The notes beneath the pieces were generated by a model. That model had not been told where the DNA came from. It did not search any database and saw only the letters and a program-made list of their open reading frames with translations. From Desulfobulbus rhabdoformis (GTDB taxonomy: Bacteria > Desulfobacterota > Desulfobulbia > Desulfobulbales > Desulfobulbaceae), in the NCBI RefSeq assembly GCF_016919065.1, contig NZ_JAFFQA010000002.1, positions 144,436 to 208,435 of the forward strand: a DNA stretch of 64,000 nt, in the 5' to 3' direction. Shown in pieces: positions 1 to 10,628 of the stretch. Each line of letters begins with the position of its first letter. The stretch's first letter is position 1. The position numbers and the translations under genes are program-made.

Positions 1-699
1 GGCAAGCAGCTGCTCGGCAGATCGCTGGATCTGTTCACAGTAGGTCTTTCCTTTTGTTCCCAGTACAGAGGCATAGCGCTTAAACAGCAGTTTTGTCAGG
101 CCGTGCAAGCCGATTGTAGGGCTTTTTAAATCGTGAGAGACCGAATAGGCGAAGCGTTTCATCTTATCGGCGCTTTTCTGCAGGGCCTTTTCTGCCTTGC
201 GCCTTTCGGCGATTTCGCTACGGAGCTCTTGGTTGGCCTTTTCGAGCTCCTCGGTCCGTTTCCGCACCCTGCGTTCCAATTCGTTTTGAATCTTGAGCAG
301 GACTTCCTCGGTCCGCTTTCGCTCAATGGCATACAGTATTGCCCGCGCCAAAAGATGGCTCCCCACCAATCCTTTGACCAGGTAGTCCTGTGCCCCTTGC
401 TGGACCGCGTTAATGGCAAATGATTCATCATCAAATCCTGTCAAGATGATGATAGGAACGCGGGGGCTCTGTTGGTGAATCGTGGCAAAGGTTTCAAAAC
501 CCTGGCTTTCTGGGAGGGAGAGGTCGAGGAGAATGGTATCGATTTTTTCCTCGTCGAGGATAGCGGATCCCTTGGTAAGGGACTCGGCCCAGTGTAATTC
601 GAATGCTCCAGGAGCACATTCGGAGAAGAGTTCTTGTATGAGTCGAGCATCACCGGGGTTATCCTCAATCAAAAGGACCCTGATGGCCTTGGAATTCAT
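1..699 (-). CDS. Response regulator receiver-histidine kinase hybrid (3' end outside window)
   Basis: Reading the minus strand from ATG 699 gives an open frame to the window edge (233 codons seen). Residues 1-125 are a CheY-like receiver with the acidic pocket ([10 protein letters not shown]), phospho-acceptor Asp59 in [10 protein letters not shown], and conserved Thr and Lys positions (ILTGFDD, YLVKG). A charged coiled coil follows (about 128-178), then a HisKA start with phospho-His189 in [10 protein letters not shown]. The HATPase domain must lie beyond base 1. The start overlaps the stop of the upstream response regulator (ATGA, 696-699), so the two are probably translationally coupled. 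This domain order (REC first) is typical of kinases that take phosphate from, or are tuned by, another regulator. The signal sensed cannot be read from the sequence. Confidence 0.88.
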   Translation of the reverse strand, partial: MNSKAIRVLLIEDNPGDARLIQELFSECAPGAFELHWAESLTKGSAILDEEKIDTILLDLSLPESQGFETFATIHQQSPRVPIIILTGFDDESFAINAVQQGAQDYLVKGLVGSHLLARAILYAIERKRTEEVLLKIQNELERRVRKRTEELEKANQELRSEIAERRKAEKALQKSADKMKRFAYSVSHDLKSPTIGLHGLTKLLFKRYASVLGTKGKTYCEQIQRSAEQLLA

Positions 700-1151
700 T
701 TTTCTGCGTCTCGGGGAAGTTTTACAATTGTAAACCAGAAGTCTTCAATCGATTCCACCACAGAGATGAATTGGTCCAGGTCAACTGGTTTGGTGATGTA
801 GCAGTTTGCATGCAGACTATAGGCTTTGAGGATGTCCTGCTCCGCCTTCGAGGTTGTCAGCACGACAACTGGAATATGGCACAGGTCGTTGTCAGATTTT
901 ATTACCGTGAGCACTTCCCGACCATCTTTTTTGGGCAGATTCAGATCAAGTAAAATGAGATCAGGTCGGACTGCATCTGCATACTTGCCTTCTTTGTGAA
1001 GAAAGGACAGGGCCTCTACCCCATCCTCCACCACATGGAGGTTATTTTTGACCTTTCCTTCTTTCAGACCTTCGATGGTCAAACGCACATCACCGGGATT
1101 ATCTTCGACCAGGAGGATTTCTACGGGTTTACCTTGTTGCATGGAGAACAT
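696..1151 (-). CDS. Single-domain response regulator, Rcp1/CheY type
   Basis: A 151-residue stand-alone receiver domain with no output domain. The Asp pocket is in [12 protein letters not shown], the phospho-acceptor is Asp69 in [11 protein letters not shown], the switch Thr is in [12 protein letters not shown] and the Lys in [11 protein letters not shown]. The long insert after helix 2 ([13 protein letters not shown]) is characteristic of the Rcp1-like regulators that partner phytochrome-type and PAS kinases. Start 1151 or the internal ATG at 1142 are both possible. The gene overlaps the preceding kinase by 31 bp and the following REC-kinase by 4 bp, so the three genes form one tightly packed relay. 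It probably shuttles phosphate between the two kinases. Confidence 0.92.
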   Translation of the reverse strand: MFSMQQGKPVEILLVEDNPGDVRLTIEGLKEGKVKNNLHVVEDGVEALSFLHKEGKYADAVRPDLILLDLNLPKKDGREVLTVIKSDNDLCHIPVVVLTTSKAEQDILKAYSLHANCYITKPVDLDQFISVVESIEDFWFTIVKLPRDAEK

Positions 1152-2701
1152 TGTTGGGGTCCTTGCTGCGAAAGGGGAATAGAGAAAGAGAATGTGGCGC
1201 CTTTATCCGGTTCTGCCTGCGCCCAAATTTGTCCTCCATGGTATTCAACTATTTTTTTACAAATGGCAAGCCCTATTCCGGTTCCTGGATAGGAACCTTT
1301 CCCATGAAGACGTTGGAAAATAATGAAGATGCGGTCGGTATATTGCTCGTCAAAACCAATGCCGTTGTCACGGACCGTAAAGAGCCAGGTATCTCCCTTT
1401 CTTTCAGCGGAGAGAGCAATATCAGGGGGAGAGGAACCTTGAAATTTGAGGGCATTACCGATGAGATTTTGGAAAAGCAACCCCAAAAGACTGGGGCTGG
1501 CGACCAAGGTGGGCAGGGGAGAGCGGGTGATGGTGGCCTGGCTCTCTTCAATGACTCCGCTCAGATTTTGAATGGCCCAGTCAAGCACCTTGTCACAATC
1601 TGTTAGTTCAAATTCTCCGCCGAGGCGGCCGACACGTGAGTAGGCCAGCAGATCATTGATCATGGTCTGCATCCGTTTGGCACCATCGACCGCGTACCCG
1701 ATGAACTCGTCTGCATCTTGATCCAGTTTCCCCTTATACCTGCGGGCAAGAAGCTGGACATAGCTTGCAATCATACGCAGCGGCTCCTGCATATCGTGAG
1801 AGGCCACATAGGCAAATTGCTGGAGTTCCGCGTTGGATCGTTCCAACTCCTTGGTTTGGCGGGCCAACGTATCTTCGACCTGTTTGCGGCTGGTGATGTC
1901 GGTCAAAATACCGAAACTGCCTTTGAAGTTCCCCTGCTCATCAAAGACGGCTTTGGGGGACATGATCGTCGGGACCTTGCTGCCATCCTTCGTGGTCCAG
2001 GTAATTTCATAGGGCTCATGGAACCCCTGACGCCTTTTGATGCGTTGCTCCCGAAGAATATGTTGGTTGGGGATGTCGAGAAAATCTGTGGAGGGATGAC
2101 CAATAATTTCCTCTCGGGAATAGCCCCACATCTGGCAGAGTTTTTCGTTGACGTAGGTAATGGCATCCCGCTCATTACGGATCAACAGTCCTTCATTCAT
2201 GGTTTCGACCAGTGTCCGGTAACGTTGTTCGCTCTCTTTGAGCGCCTCTTCTGCCCGTTTGGTTTCCGAGATATCTTCAAAGAGGGCCACCGCCCCGAGA
2301 AACTTCCCCTCCTCGGATGTGAGACTGTTATAAATGGCTCGCAACTGTGTGCTTTTTTTGCCTGTGACAGAAAGGTATTCCCCTTCATAGAGGCCTAATT
2401 CTCCCCAGAGGGCTGCTTGTACTGCAGCGCGCATTGCCGGGTCGAGCGTTGAACTCACCATGTTGAAGCCGAGGACCTTTTCTCGAGAAGCGCCCATAAT
2501 TTTGAGAAAGGGATCATTGCAGTCCAGGATGACGCCGTCTTGATCAAAATGAACAATGCCCAGCGGCGAATGGTTAAAGATCATCCGGTATCGTTCTTCG
2601 CTTTGAATCAGGGCCTCTTCGGCACGTATCCACGAGAGTCGTTCTTTTTCCAGGGTTTCAATGCGCTGTTCCAGCTCGGCGTAGGTCGGTTTTCGTGACA
2701 T
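1121..2701 (-). CDS. PAS-PAS sensor histidine kinase, cytoplasmic
   Basis: 526 residues without membrane segments. An N-terminal coiled coil (1-30) leads to two PAS/PAC modules (about 33-150 and 158-275, each ending in a [12 protein letters not shown] type linker), a HisKA domain with phospho-His302 in [13 protein letters not shown], and a HATPase domain with N box (LIGNALKF) and G boxes ([14 protein letters not shown]). The HisKA type (HDMQEPLR) matches bacteriophytochrome-like kinases, consistent with the Rcp1-type regulator encoded next. It begins the three-gene signalling operon reading towards base 1. There is no heme or chromophore Cys motif to name a ligand. Confidence 0.93.
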   Translation of the reverse strand: MSRKPTYAELEQRIETLEKERLSWIRAEEALIQSEERYRMIFNHSPLGIVHFDQDGVILDCNDPFLKIMGASREKVLGFNMVSSTLDPAMRAAVQAALWGELGLYEGEYLSVTGKKSTQLRAIYNSLTSEEGKFLGAVALFEDISETKRAEEALKESEQRYRTLVETMNEGLLIRNERDAITYVNEKLCQMWGYSREEIIGHPSTDFLDIPNQHILREQRIKRRQGFHEPYEITWTTKDGSKVPTIMSPKAVFDEQGNFKGSFGILTDITSRKQVEDTLARQTKELERSNAELQQFAYVASHDMQEPLRMIASYVQLLARRYKGKLDQDADEFIGYAVDGAKRMQTMINDLLAYSRVGRLGGEFELTDCDKVLDWAIQNLSGVIEESQATITRSPLPTLVASPSLLGLLFQNLIGNALKFQGSSPPDIALSAERKGDTWLFTVRDNGIGFDEQYTDRIFIIFQRLHGKGSYPGTGIGLAICKKIVEYHGGQIWAQAEPDKGATFSFSIPLSQQGPQQCSPCNKVNP

Positions 2702-2725
2702 ATGTGTGTATCCGTTAAGATTACT

Positions 2726-2919
2726 GGGAATCTTGAATAATTACTTTTTCTGCCAATCTCCCGGAGTCTGACGCTTACCTCGTTATGCTCAAAATTTTAT
2801 CCTCGGAGGTAAGCGAAGACTCCGATATCAAGTATTATGCCTGCGGTAAAATTTTTCACATGCCTCGGAGTCTACGCTTACCTGATCTTGATTGAAAGAT
2901 CTAATTATTCAAGACACCC
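2726..2919. mobile_element. MITE-like element, copy 1 (194 bp)
   Basis: Non-coding element whose ends are inverted repeats: GGGAATCTTGAATAATTA at the left and TAATTATTCAAGACACCC at the right. It is flanked by the 4-bp direct repeat TACT (2722-2725 and 2920-2923), the expected footprint of transposase-mediated insertion. Inside, an inverted pair of CGGAGTCT-(n)-CGCTTACC blocks forms a hairpin, and a third copy of that block sits near 2865-2882. Related copies lie at 23285-23426 and 58893-59068. It encodes no protein, so it would need a transposase supplied in trans. It fills most of the gap between the kinase operon and gltD. Confidence 0.85.
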
Positions 2920-2964
2920 TACTGTGTTGGAGCGTATCTCGCTTTGTTGGAGAGCAGAGGCGAG

Positions 2965-4389
<1,425 letters not shown>

Positions 4390-4396
4390 TCAAATA

Positions 4397-7300
4397 TTAT
4401 TCGCTTCGCTCTTGCAGCCGCTCAAGCAAACTTGAGAGATCAGCAGCCTTGGGTTTGACCAGCCAGAATTTGCCGATGAAGTCAGGGAAATCATCAAGGA
4501 TTTTCCAGCCCCAGTCACTGTTGGTCTCGCGGCAGAATTCCTCGATGACCTGATTGAGATGGTTGCGGTACTCCTCCATGTAGCCGGAATGGACCCGCTG
4601 AATTTCCACCAACTCATGGTTGTATCTATCAACAAATGCGTTGTCCAGATCAAGCACGTAGGCAAAACCACCGGTCATACCAGCCCCGAAGTTGGTGCCG
4701 GTTGGACCAAGTACGGTGACCAAACCACCGGTCATGTATTCACAGCCGTGATCGCCCACGCCTTCCACCACAGCAAAAGCTCCGGAGTTACGGACCCCAA
4801 ATCGCTCGCCAGCACGTCCTGATGCATAAAGGCGGCCACCGGTTGCGCCGTAGAGGCAGGTATTCCCCATGATGCTGGTGTTCTGGCTTTCAAAGGTTGA
4901 ACGGTGGGGGGGGCGAATGACGATCTTGCCACCTGCCATACCTTTGCCCACATAGTCATTGGCGTCGCCGCTGAGATACATTTCCAGGCCACCCACGTTC
5001 CAGGCACCGAAACTCTGCCCGGCAACACCGGTCAATTTAAGCTTGATCGGCTTGTCCGCCATGCCCTGATTGCCCCAGGCTTTGGCAATCTCACCGCTGA
5101 GGCGGGCACCGATTGAGCGATCACGGTTTCCCACAAGGTAGGAAAAAGTGCCACCCGCCTTAGAGAGAATCGCCGATTGCATATCGTTGACCATCTGTTC
5201 GGCAAGCACGCCTTTATCAAAGGGTTGGTTGCGGGTAATGGTGCAGTGGCGGGGCTTTTTGGCCAACCGTTCATCGGTGTGGAGCAGGGGGCTCAAATCC
5301 AGCCGTTGCTGGCGGTTGGTATTGCCGGCAAGCGGCTCAAGCAGGTCTACCCGCCCTACCAATTCTTCCAGGCTGTGCACGCCGAGACCAGCCATACATT
5401 CCCTGGTTTCCTCAGCCAGAAAGGTGAAAAAGTTGACCACCTTGTCCACGGTGCCCTTGTAGTGATCCCGACGCAGGTCAGCCCGTTGGGTGGCAACACC
5501 GGTGGCGCAGTTGTTGAGATGACAGATACGCAGATACTTGCAGCCCAGGGAGACCATGGGCGCCGTACCAAAACCAAAGCTCTCCGCCCCGAGAATAGCG
5601 GCCTTGACCACATCCAACCCGGTTTTGAGGCCGCCATCGGTCTGCAAACGGATCTTGTCGCGCAGGTCGTTGGCCTGCAGGGTCTGATGCACCTCGGCCA
5701 GGCCCAATTCCCAAGGGGAGCCCGCATGGCGGATGGAGGAGATCGGGCTCGCCGCCGTACCGCCATCATAACCAGAGACCGTAATGAGATCGGCATAGGC
5801 CTTGGCCACACCGGCGGCAATGGTACCGATACCGGGGCGGGAGACCAGCTTGACCGAGATCAGGGCCTCGGGGTTGACCTGCTTGAGATCAAAAATCAGC
5901 TGGGCGAGATCCTCGATGGAGTATATATCGTGATGCGGTGGCGGTGAGATCAGGGTAACGCCGGGCACACTGTAGCGCAGACGGGCAATCAGTTCATTGA
6001 CCTTGGTCCCCGGCAACTGGCCGCCTTCACCGGGCTTGGCTCCCTGGGCTATCTTGATCTGCAGCACCTCGGCATTGACCAGATAATGCGGGGTGACGCC
6101 AAATCGGCCTGAGGCGATCTGTTTGATCTTGGAGACCCGGTTGGTGCCGAAACGGGCAGGATCCTCACCGCCCTCTCCACTGTTGGAACGGCCGCCAAGG
6201 CTGTTCATGGCCTCTGCCAGCGCCTCATGGGCCTCAGGCGAGAGGGCACCAAGCGACATGGCCGCCGTATCAAAGCGGCGAATGATGGCCTCTGCCGGTT
6301 CGACCTGATCCAGAGGGATGGGGGCCTGTTTGGGGTTCAGCGCCAAAAGGTCCCGCAGGGTTGCTGGTGGACGGGTGTTAATAGCTTTGGAGACCTGCTG
6401 CCATTTGTCCTTGTCTCCACTGTTGACCGCTGCCTGCAACCCCATGACCACATCCGGATTGTAGGCGTGGTACTCCTGCCCGTAGACGAATTTGAGCAGT
6501 CCTCCCAGTCGAATCGGTTGCTGGGCTTTTATCGCCTCTGCCGCGAGAATCTTTTGGTCAACCTCCAGGTCGGCAAAGCCCGCTCCCTTGATGCGGCTGG
6601 TGGTTCCCGGAAAGCAGAGATCGACCACGTGCGGATTCAGGCCAACGATCTCAAAAAGCTGGGCACCCCGGTAGGATGCAATGGTGGAGATACCCATTTT
6701 GGAGAGGATCTTCAGCAACCCCTTGTTGAGCCCCTTGCGGTAATTTTTCAGGGCCTTATCCGCTGCTATTTCCATTTCCTGGCTGCGACCGAGATCGGCT
6801 ATAACCGCATAGCTCAGGTAAGGGTAGATGGCAGTGGCGCCACAACCGATCAAGCAGGCGATCTGGTGTGAATCTCTGGCCGTTGCTGTGGAGACGATCA
6901 GGTTGGCATTGCAACGCAGCCCCTCCGCGCAGAGGTGATGATGCACCGCCCCGGTCGCTAGAAGGGCATGGATTGGCAGGTGCGGTGGCTGGCAGTCCTG
7001 ATCGGTGAGCAGCAGGAGCACGCAGCCCGAGCGCACCGCTTCCGCAGCCTGGGTGCAGAGTTGCTCAATGGCCTGACGCAAACTCTGTGTCCCTGGATCA
7101 TAACTTAGAGAGAGGCGGCAGAGCTTGTAGCCCCAGCGATCCAGATGGAGCAATGCCCGGTATTTAACCGGGGAAAGGACCGGCGAGGTAAGAATGACCC
7201 GGTTGGCGTGTTGCTCGGTCTCCTCAAAGATGGACTGCTGCTCCGGGCCGATGGTGGTTTCCAGCGACATGACCACCGCTTCGCGTAGCGGATCGATCGG

Positions 7301-8845
7301 CGGATTGGTTACCTGGGCAAACTGCTGGCGAAAGTAATCATAGAGTGGCCGTTGTCCTTGGGAGAGCACAGCCATGGGGGTATCATCACCCATGGAGCCG
7401 ATGGTCTCCTGGCCGGTTTCAGCCAGGGGGCGGAGTAACTGGTCACGCTCCTCGAAGCTGACCTGATACATCTTCATGGCCATTAACAGGCTCTCTCCCT
7501 CCAGCTCCGGGGCGGCCTTATCCTGACTGAGCGTTCCTTCTAGGCGCAAAGTGTTATCCTTGAGCCATTGCTTATACGGGTGGCGCGCTTTCAGGGCATC
7601 GTCAACCTTGTCGGTATGACGAAGGGTTCCGCTTTCGGTATCCACCGAAAGAATTTGCCCTGGTCCAAGCCGCCCCTTGGAGACCACCTCTCCAGGATCG
7701 TAGGTGTAAACTCCGATCTCAGAGGCCACGGTGAGTAGGTTGTCCCGGGTCAGGACCCAGCGCGAGGGGCGCAGGCCGTTACGATCAAGAGCGCAGACCG
7801 CGTAACGACCATCGGTGATGACCAGGCCAGCCGGACCATCCCAGGATTCCGTGTGCATGGAATTGAATTCGTAAAATGCGCGGCGATCGGCATCCAGTTG
7901 TTCTGCGTTCTGCCAGGCTGGCGGGATCAGCATACGCACGGCCCGGTGCAGGTCCATACCGCCTGCAACCAGAACCTCCAGCATATTATCCAGGCTGGAA
8001 GAGTCGGAGCCAGTGCGGTTGACCAGGGGAGTAATGGCCTCGATATCGGGCAGCAACGGCGTCTGAAATTTGGAGGTACGGGCCTCGGCCCAGTTGCGGT
8101 TGCCGGTGATGGTGTTGATCTCACCGTTATGGGCCAACAGGCGAAAGGGCTGGGCCAGGGGCCAGCGCGGCATGGTATTGGTGGAGAATCGCTGGTGAAA
8201 GACGCAGATCGCGCTCTCCAGCTCAGGATCGGCCAGGTCTGGAAAAAATCCGGGGAGATCTGCAGGCATCATCAAACCCTTGTAGACGATCACCCCCTCG
8301 CTGAGACTGGCCACATAAAATTCTGTATCTTCTTCCAGCTGTTTTTCCACAAGACGTCGGGCGATGAGCAGGCGGGCGCGCAGTTGCTCCCGGTCCATCC
8401 CCTCAGCAGTGATAAACACCTGGGCAAAATGGGGGAGCGAATCCAGGGCAATGGGGCCCAGGCAATCGGGATTGGTAGGGACAGTACGCCAACCGGCCAC
8501 TTTCAGCCCCTGATCGGCCAGGGTTTGTTGAAAGAAGTTCTGTGCCTTGTGCTGCTGCTCGCTTTTGGTGCTGAGCATGAGGCTGCCCACGCCGTAGATT
8601 TCTCCCAGTTCACCAGCCCCACAATCAAAGGCAGCCTTGCGCAGAAAGGAATCTGGTTTTTGCAGGAGCAGGCCGCAACCATCACCGGTGCGGCCATCGG
8701 CGGCAATGCCTCCTCGATGGGTCATGCAGGTGAGCGATTCGATGGCGGTTTGCACCAGCCGGTGGCTGGTTTCACCTTTGGTATGTGCAATCAGGCCAAA
8801 GCCGCAGTTATCTTTGAATTCGTTGAGATCGTATAGCCCTTTCAT
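4397..8845 (-). CDS. gltB: Glutamate synthase large (alpha) subunit
   Basis: 1482 residues, full length for bacterial GltB. A short propeptide precedes Cys14 (DNCGFGLIA), which becomes the N-terminal nucleophile of the class II glutamine amidotransferase domain (to about 420). A central linker domain follows, then the FMN/TIM-barrel synthase domain (about 790-1190, with the [11 protein letters not shown] loop), the 3Fe-4S Cys cluster in [15 protein letters not shown], and the C-terminal beta-helix with repeated GG-x-(I/V) turns (about 1230-1430). It hydrolyses glutamine and channels ammonia to 2-oxoglutarate. It is first in the gltBD operon, with 244 bp of upstream sequence shared with a divergent gene. 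Confidence 0.97.
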   Translation of the reverse strand: MKGLYDLNEFKDNCGFGLIAHTKGETSHRLVQTAIESLTCMTHRGGIAADGRTGDGCGLLLQKPDSFLRKAAFDCGAGELGEIYGVGSLMLSTKSEQQHKAQNFFQQTLADQGLKVAGWRTVPTNPDCLGPIALDSLPHFAQVFITAEGMDREQLRARLLIARRLVEKQLEEDTEFYVASLSEGVIVYKGLMMPADLPGFFPDLADPELESAICVFHQRFSTNTMPRWPLAQPFRLLAHNGEINTITGNRNWAEARTSKFQTPLLPDIEAITPLVNRTGSDSSSLDNMLEVLVAGGMDLHRAVRMLIPPAWQNAEQLDADRRAFYEFNSMHTESWDGPAGLVITDGRYAVCALDRNGLRPSRWVLTRDNLLTVASEIGVYTYDPGEVVSKGRLGPGQILSVDTESGTLRHTDKVDDALKARHPYKQWLKDNTLRLEGTLSQDKAAPELEGESLLMAMKMYQVSFEERDQLLRPLAETGQETIGSMGDDTPMAVLSQGQRPLYDYFRQQFAQVTNPPIDPLREAVVMSLETTIGPEQQSIFEETEQHANRVILTSPVLSPVKYRALLHLDRWGYKLCRLSLSYDPGTQSLRQAIEQLCTQAAEAVRSGCVLLLLTDQDCQPPHLPIHALLATGAVHHHLCAEGLRCNANLIVSTATARDSHQIACLIGCGATAIYPYLSYAVIADLGRSQEMEIAADKALKNYRKGLNKGLLKILSKMGISTIASYRGAQLFEIVGLNPHVVDLCFPGTTSRIKGAGFADLEVDQKILAAEAIKAQQPIRLGGLLKFVYGQEYHAYNPDVVMGLQAAVNSGDKDKWQQVSKAINTRPPATLRDLLALNPKQAPIPLDQVEPAEAIIRRFDTAAMSLGALSPEAHEALAEAMNSLGGRSNSGEGGEDPARFGTNRVSKIKQIASGRFGVTPHYLVNAEVLQIKIAQGAKPGEGGQLPGTKVNELIARLRYSVPGVTLISPPPHHDIYSIEDLAQLIFDLKQVNPEALISVKLVSRPGIGTIAAGVAKAYADLITVSGYDGGTAASPISSIRHAGSPWELGLAEVHQTLQANDLRDKIRLQTDGGLKTGLDVVKAAILGAESFGFGTAPMVSLGCKYLRICHLNNCATGVATQRADLRRDHYKGTVDKVVNFFTFLAEETRECMAGLGVHSLEELVGRVDLLEPLAGNTNRQQRLDLSPLLHTDERLAKKPRHCTITRNQPFDKGVLAEQMVNDMQSAILSKAGGTFSYLVGNRDRSIGARLSGEIAKAWGNQGMADKPIKLKLTGVAGQSFGAWNVGGLEMYLSGDANDYVGKGMAGGKIVIRPPHRSTFESQNTSIMGNTCLYGATGGRLYASGRAGERFGVRNSGAFAVVEGVGDHGCEYMTGGLVTVLGPTGTNFGAGMTGGFAYVLDLDNAFVDRYNHELVEIQRVHSGYMEEYRNHLNQVIEEFCRETNSDWGWKILDDFPDFIGKFWLVKPKAADLSSLLERLQERSE

Positions 8846-8877
8846 AGTCCTCTACACGGTTGAAGTCCTGAATTCCC

Positions 8878-8970
8878 CCCTTGGCGTGCACTGCCAGGCG
8901 CCCAAGGGAACAGGTGATATTCTCCCACTAAAGCACTGGAACCGTCCTGCTGCAACAGGAATTATTCCTG
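8878..8970. promoter_or_regulatory. Hairpin and palindrome in the gltB / DHH divergent intergenic region
   Basis: The 244-bp gap between divergent gltB and the DHH-CBS gene holds two symmetric sequences. One is a hairpin with arms CCCTTGG (8878-8884) and CCAAGGG (8902-8908), in the gltB 5' untranslated region. The other is the 15-bp palindrome CAGGAATTATTCCTG at 8956-8970, a plausible operator. I see no clear sigma-54 -24/-12 pair or NtrC site. The function is a guess. Confidence 0.3.
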
Positions 8971-9089
8971 AATACGTCAAGTTCTCTGGCTGTTTACGAT
9001 CTTTTTGGGGTATTACATAGACAAGTAGAAAATGTTGACCCTCTTGCCATGGCCTCTTTTCATCCATCTCTACCTAACGTGATATTTCT

Positions 9090-10388
9090 ATGCACATTGC
9101 CACCACCCATCGTAACACCGATTTTGACGGCTTGTCCTCCATCATAGCAGCGACACTGCTTTATCCCGGAACTGTCGCCGTTTGCCCGAAAAATGTGAAT
9201 CCTAACGTGCGCCGATTTCTTTCTCTGCACAAGACCTCCATAGACATCATTCTCTGCAAGGAGGTCATCCTTGAAGAGGTGCAACGGCTGATCGTCGTGG
9301 ATACCAACCAGTGGCGACGTTTGGAACGGTTGGACAAACTCCGGGAGCGGGAAGATATCGAGCTGATCCTCTGGGATCACCATATGGGCATTGGTGACAT
9401 CAATCCGCATTTTCAGTGTGTGGAAAAAATAGGGGCCACCATAACCTTGCTGGTCAGGGAGATGCGCTCTCGGCAAATTGAACTCACCCCCTTGCATGCA
9501 ACGCTTTTTCTTATCGGCCTCTATGAGGATACCGGCCAGTTGACCTTCAGTTCCACCACCGCAGAGGATGCACGGGCAGCAGCCTTTCTCCTGGAACAGG
9601 GGGCGGATCTTACTATCGCGGCTGATTTTTTGAACATGGCCTATGGCGAAGTCCAAAAAAAGGTGCTTTTTCGCCTGATGCGGGATGCCGAACTCCATGA
9701 GATTAAAGGAAAGATGGTCGGGCTGGGTGTGGTCCAGATGCATACCCATGCAGAGCTTGCCATGGTGGTCCAGTTGTATGCAAAGATCATCAACGCGGAT
9801 GCGGTCTTTGTTATCTTTATCAATGAAGGCGGTGATTATTTCATCATCGGTCGCAGTGCGACAACAGAGATAAATGTCAATTCCATTTTACAGCGATTCG
9901 GTGGTGGCGGGCATCCCGGAGCGGGTTCAGCCACCATTCGTGATGACGCGGTTTCGGCGGGGGCGCTACGTCAGCAGATCCTGACAGCCTTAAGTAAAGA
10001 ACAACGCGGTGCAGCTCTGGTGGGAGATATGATGTCATTCCCCGTGACCACTGTCGCTCCCTCGACACCGATGCTTGAGATACAGCGGATCATGGAGGAG
10101 GAAAAAATTCGAGGCATCGTGGTTGAAGAGAACGAACAGATTCAAGGCATCATTGTGCTCTGGGATATGAAAAAACTTCGTCAGCAAAAGCAGTGGAACG
10201 CCCCGGTGAAGGCATTTATGAGTCGCAGCGTTACCACTATCGGTCCGGAAGCGCTTGCCAGTGAAGCCGCCGAACTGATGGTCCAGAAAAATATCGGTCA
10301 CCTGCCCGTAGTTCAGGGGGAAAAGGTGATCGGTATCGTCACCCGGACCGACATTATCAACTATCTTTACGGCATGCTTCCTGCTTAA
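9090..10388 (+). CDS. DHH-family phosphoesterase with DHHA1 and paired CBS domains
   Basis: 432 residues. The DHH motifs are in order: I, THRNTDFDGLSS at the N-terminus; II, VVDTNQWRRL; III, WDHHMG. They are followed by the DHHA1 RNA/nucleotide-binding motif FGGGGHPGAGSATI (about 270-283) and two CBS repeats (about 310-365 and 375-430) that usually bind adenosine ligands. The whole protein aligns by eye with the first half of the fusion protein encoded at 34819-37506, which goes on into a tRNA nucleotidyltransferase; here that part is absent. Likely Mn-dependent cleavage of short oligonucleotides or a cyclic dinucleotide, gated by the CBS pair. The substrate cannot be told from sequence. Confidence 0.88.
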   Translation: MHIATTHRNTDFDGLSSIIAATLLYPGTVAVCPKNVNPNVRRFLSLHKTSIDIILCKEVILEEVQRLIVVDTNQWRRLERLDKLREREDIELILWDHHMGIGDINPHFQCVEKIGATITLLVREMRSRQIELTPLHATLFLIGLYEDTGQLTFSSTTAEDARAAAFLLEQGADLTIAADFLNMAYGEVQKKVLFRLMRDAELHEIKGKMVGLGVVQMHTHAELAMVVQLYAKIINADAVFVIFINEGGDYFIIGRSATTEINVNSILQRFGGGGHPGAGSATIRDDAVSAGALRQQILTALSKEQRGAALVGDMMSFPVTTVAPSTPMLEIQRIMEEEKIRGIVVEENEQIQGIIVLWDMKKLRQQKQWNAPVKAFMSRSVTTIGPEALASEAAELMVQKNIGHLPVVQGEKVIGIVTRTDIINYLYGMLPA

Positions 10389-10494
10389 TAATGCAAAAAA
10401 ATGGCCAGAATAATTTATTATTTCTATTCAGAAAACGTCTGTGATACAATTTTTTGCACACTCAAGAACAAAAAATAACGCTCTTTACAAAAAA

Positions 10495-10603
10495 CTGAAT
10501 CCGTGACGGCGGGTGAAGCTGAACAACAAATGAATTAATTTAAAAATTTTTGTCCCATTAATTTGATATGCTGTCCAGTGACCACCCGCCGTCACGGATT
10601 CAG
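10495..10603. repeat. 21-bp perfect inverted repeat flanking 67 bp of AT-rich DNA
   Basis: Bases 10495-10515 and 10583-10603 are exact reverse complements over 21 bp; the inner part of the right arm is CCGTCACGGATTCAGG. The interior is AT-rich and non-coding. The same half-motif recurs alone at 18375-18391, with one change or a few changes near 25636-25642, and more diverged at 53002-53028. The element lies just upstream of the receptor pseudogene and would be read into a long hairpin in its leader. It could be a short palindromic repeat family or the remains of a mobile element. Confidence 0.7.
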
Positions 10604-10628
10604 GAAAAACTCTTTGTTGCCTCCCAAG

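Noticed and set aside
1718..2398. Long plus-strand frame antisense to the PAS kinase
   Set aside because: Shadow of a clearly coding minus-strand gene; no ribosome site and no recognisable domain.
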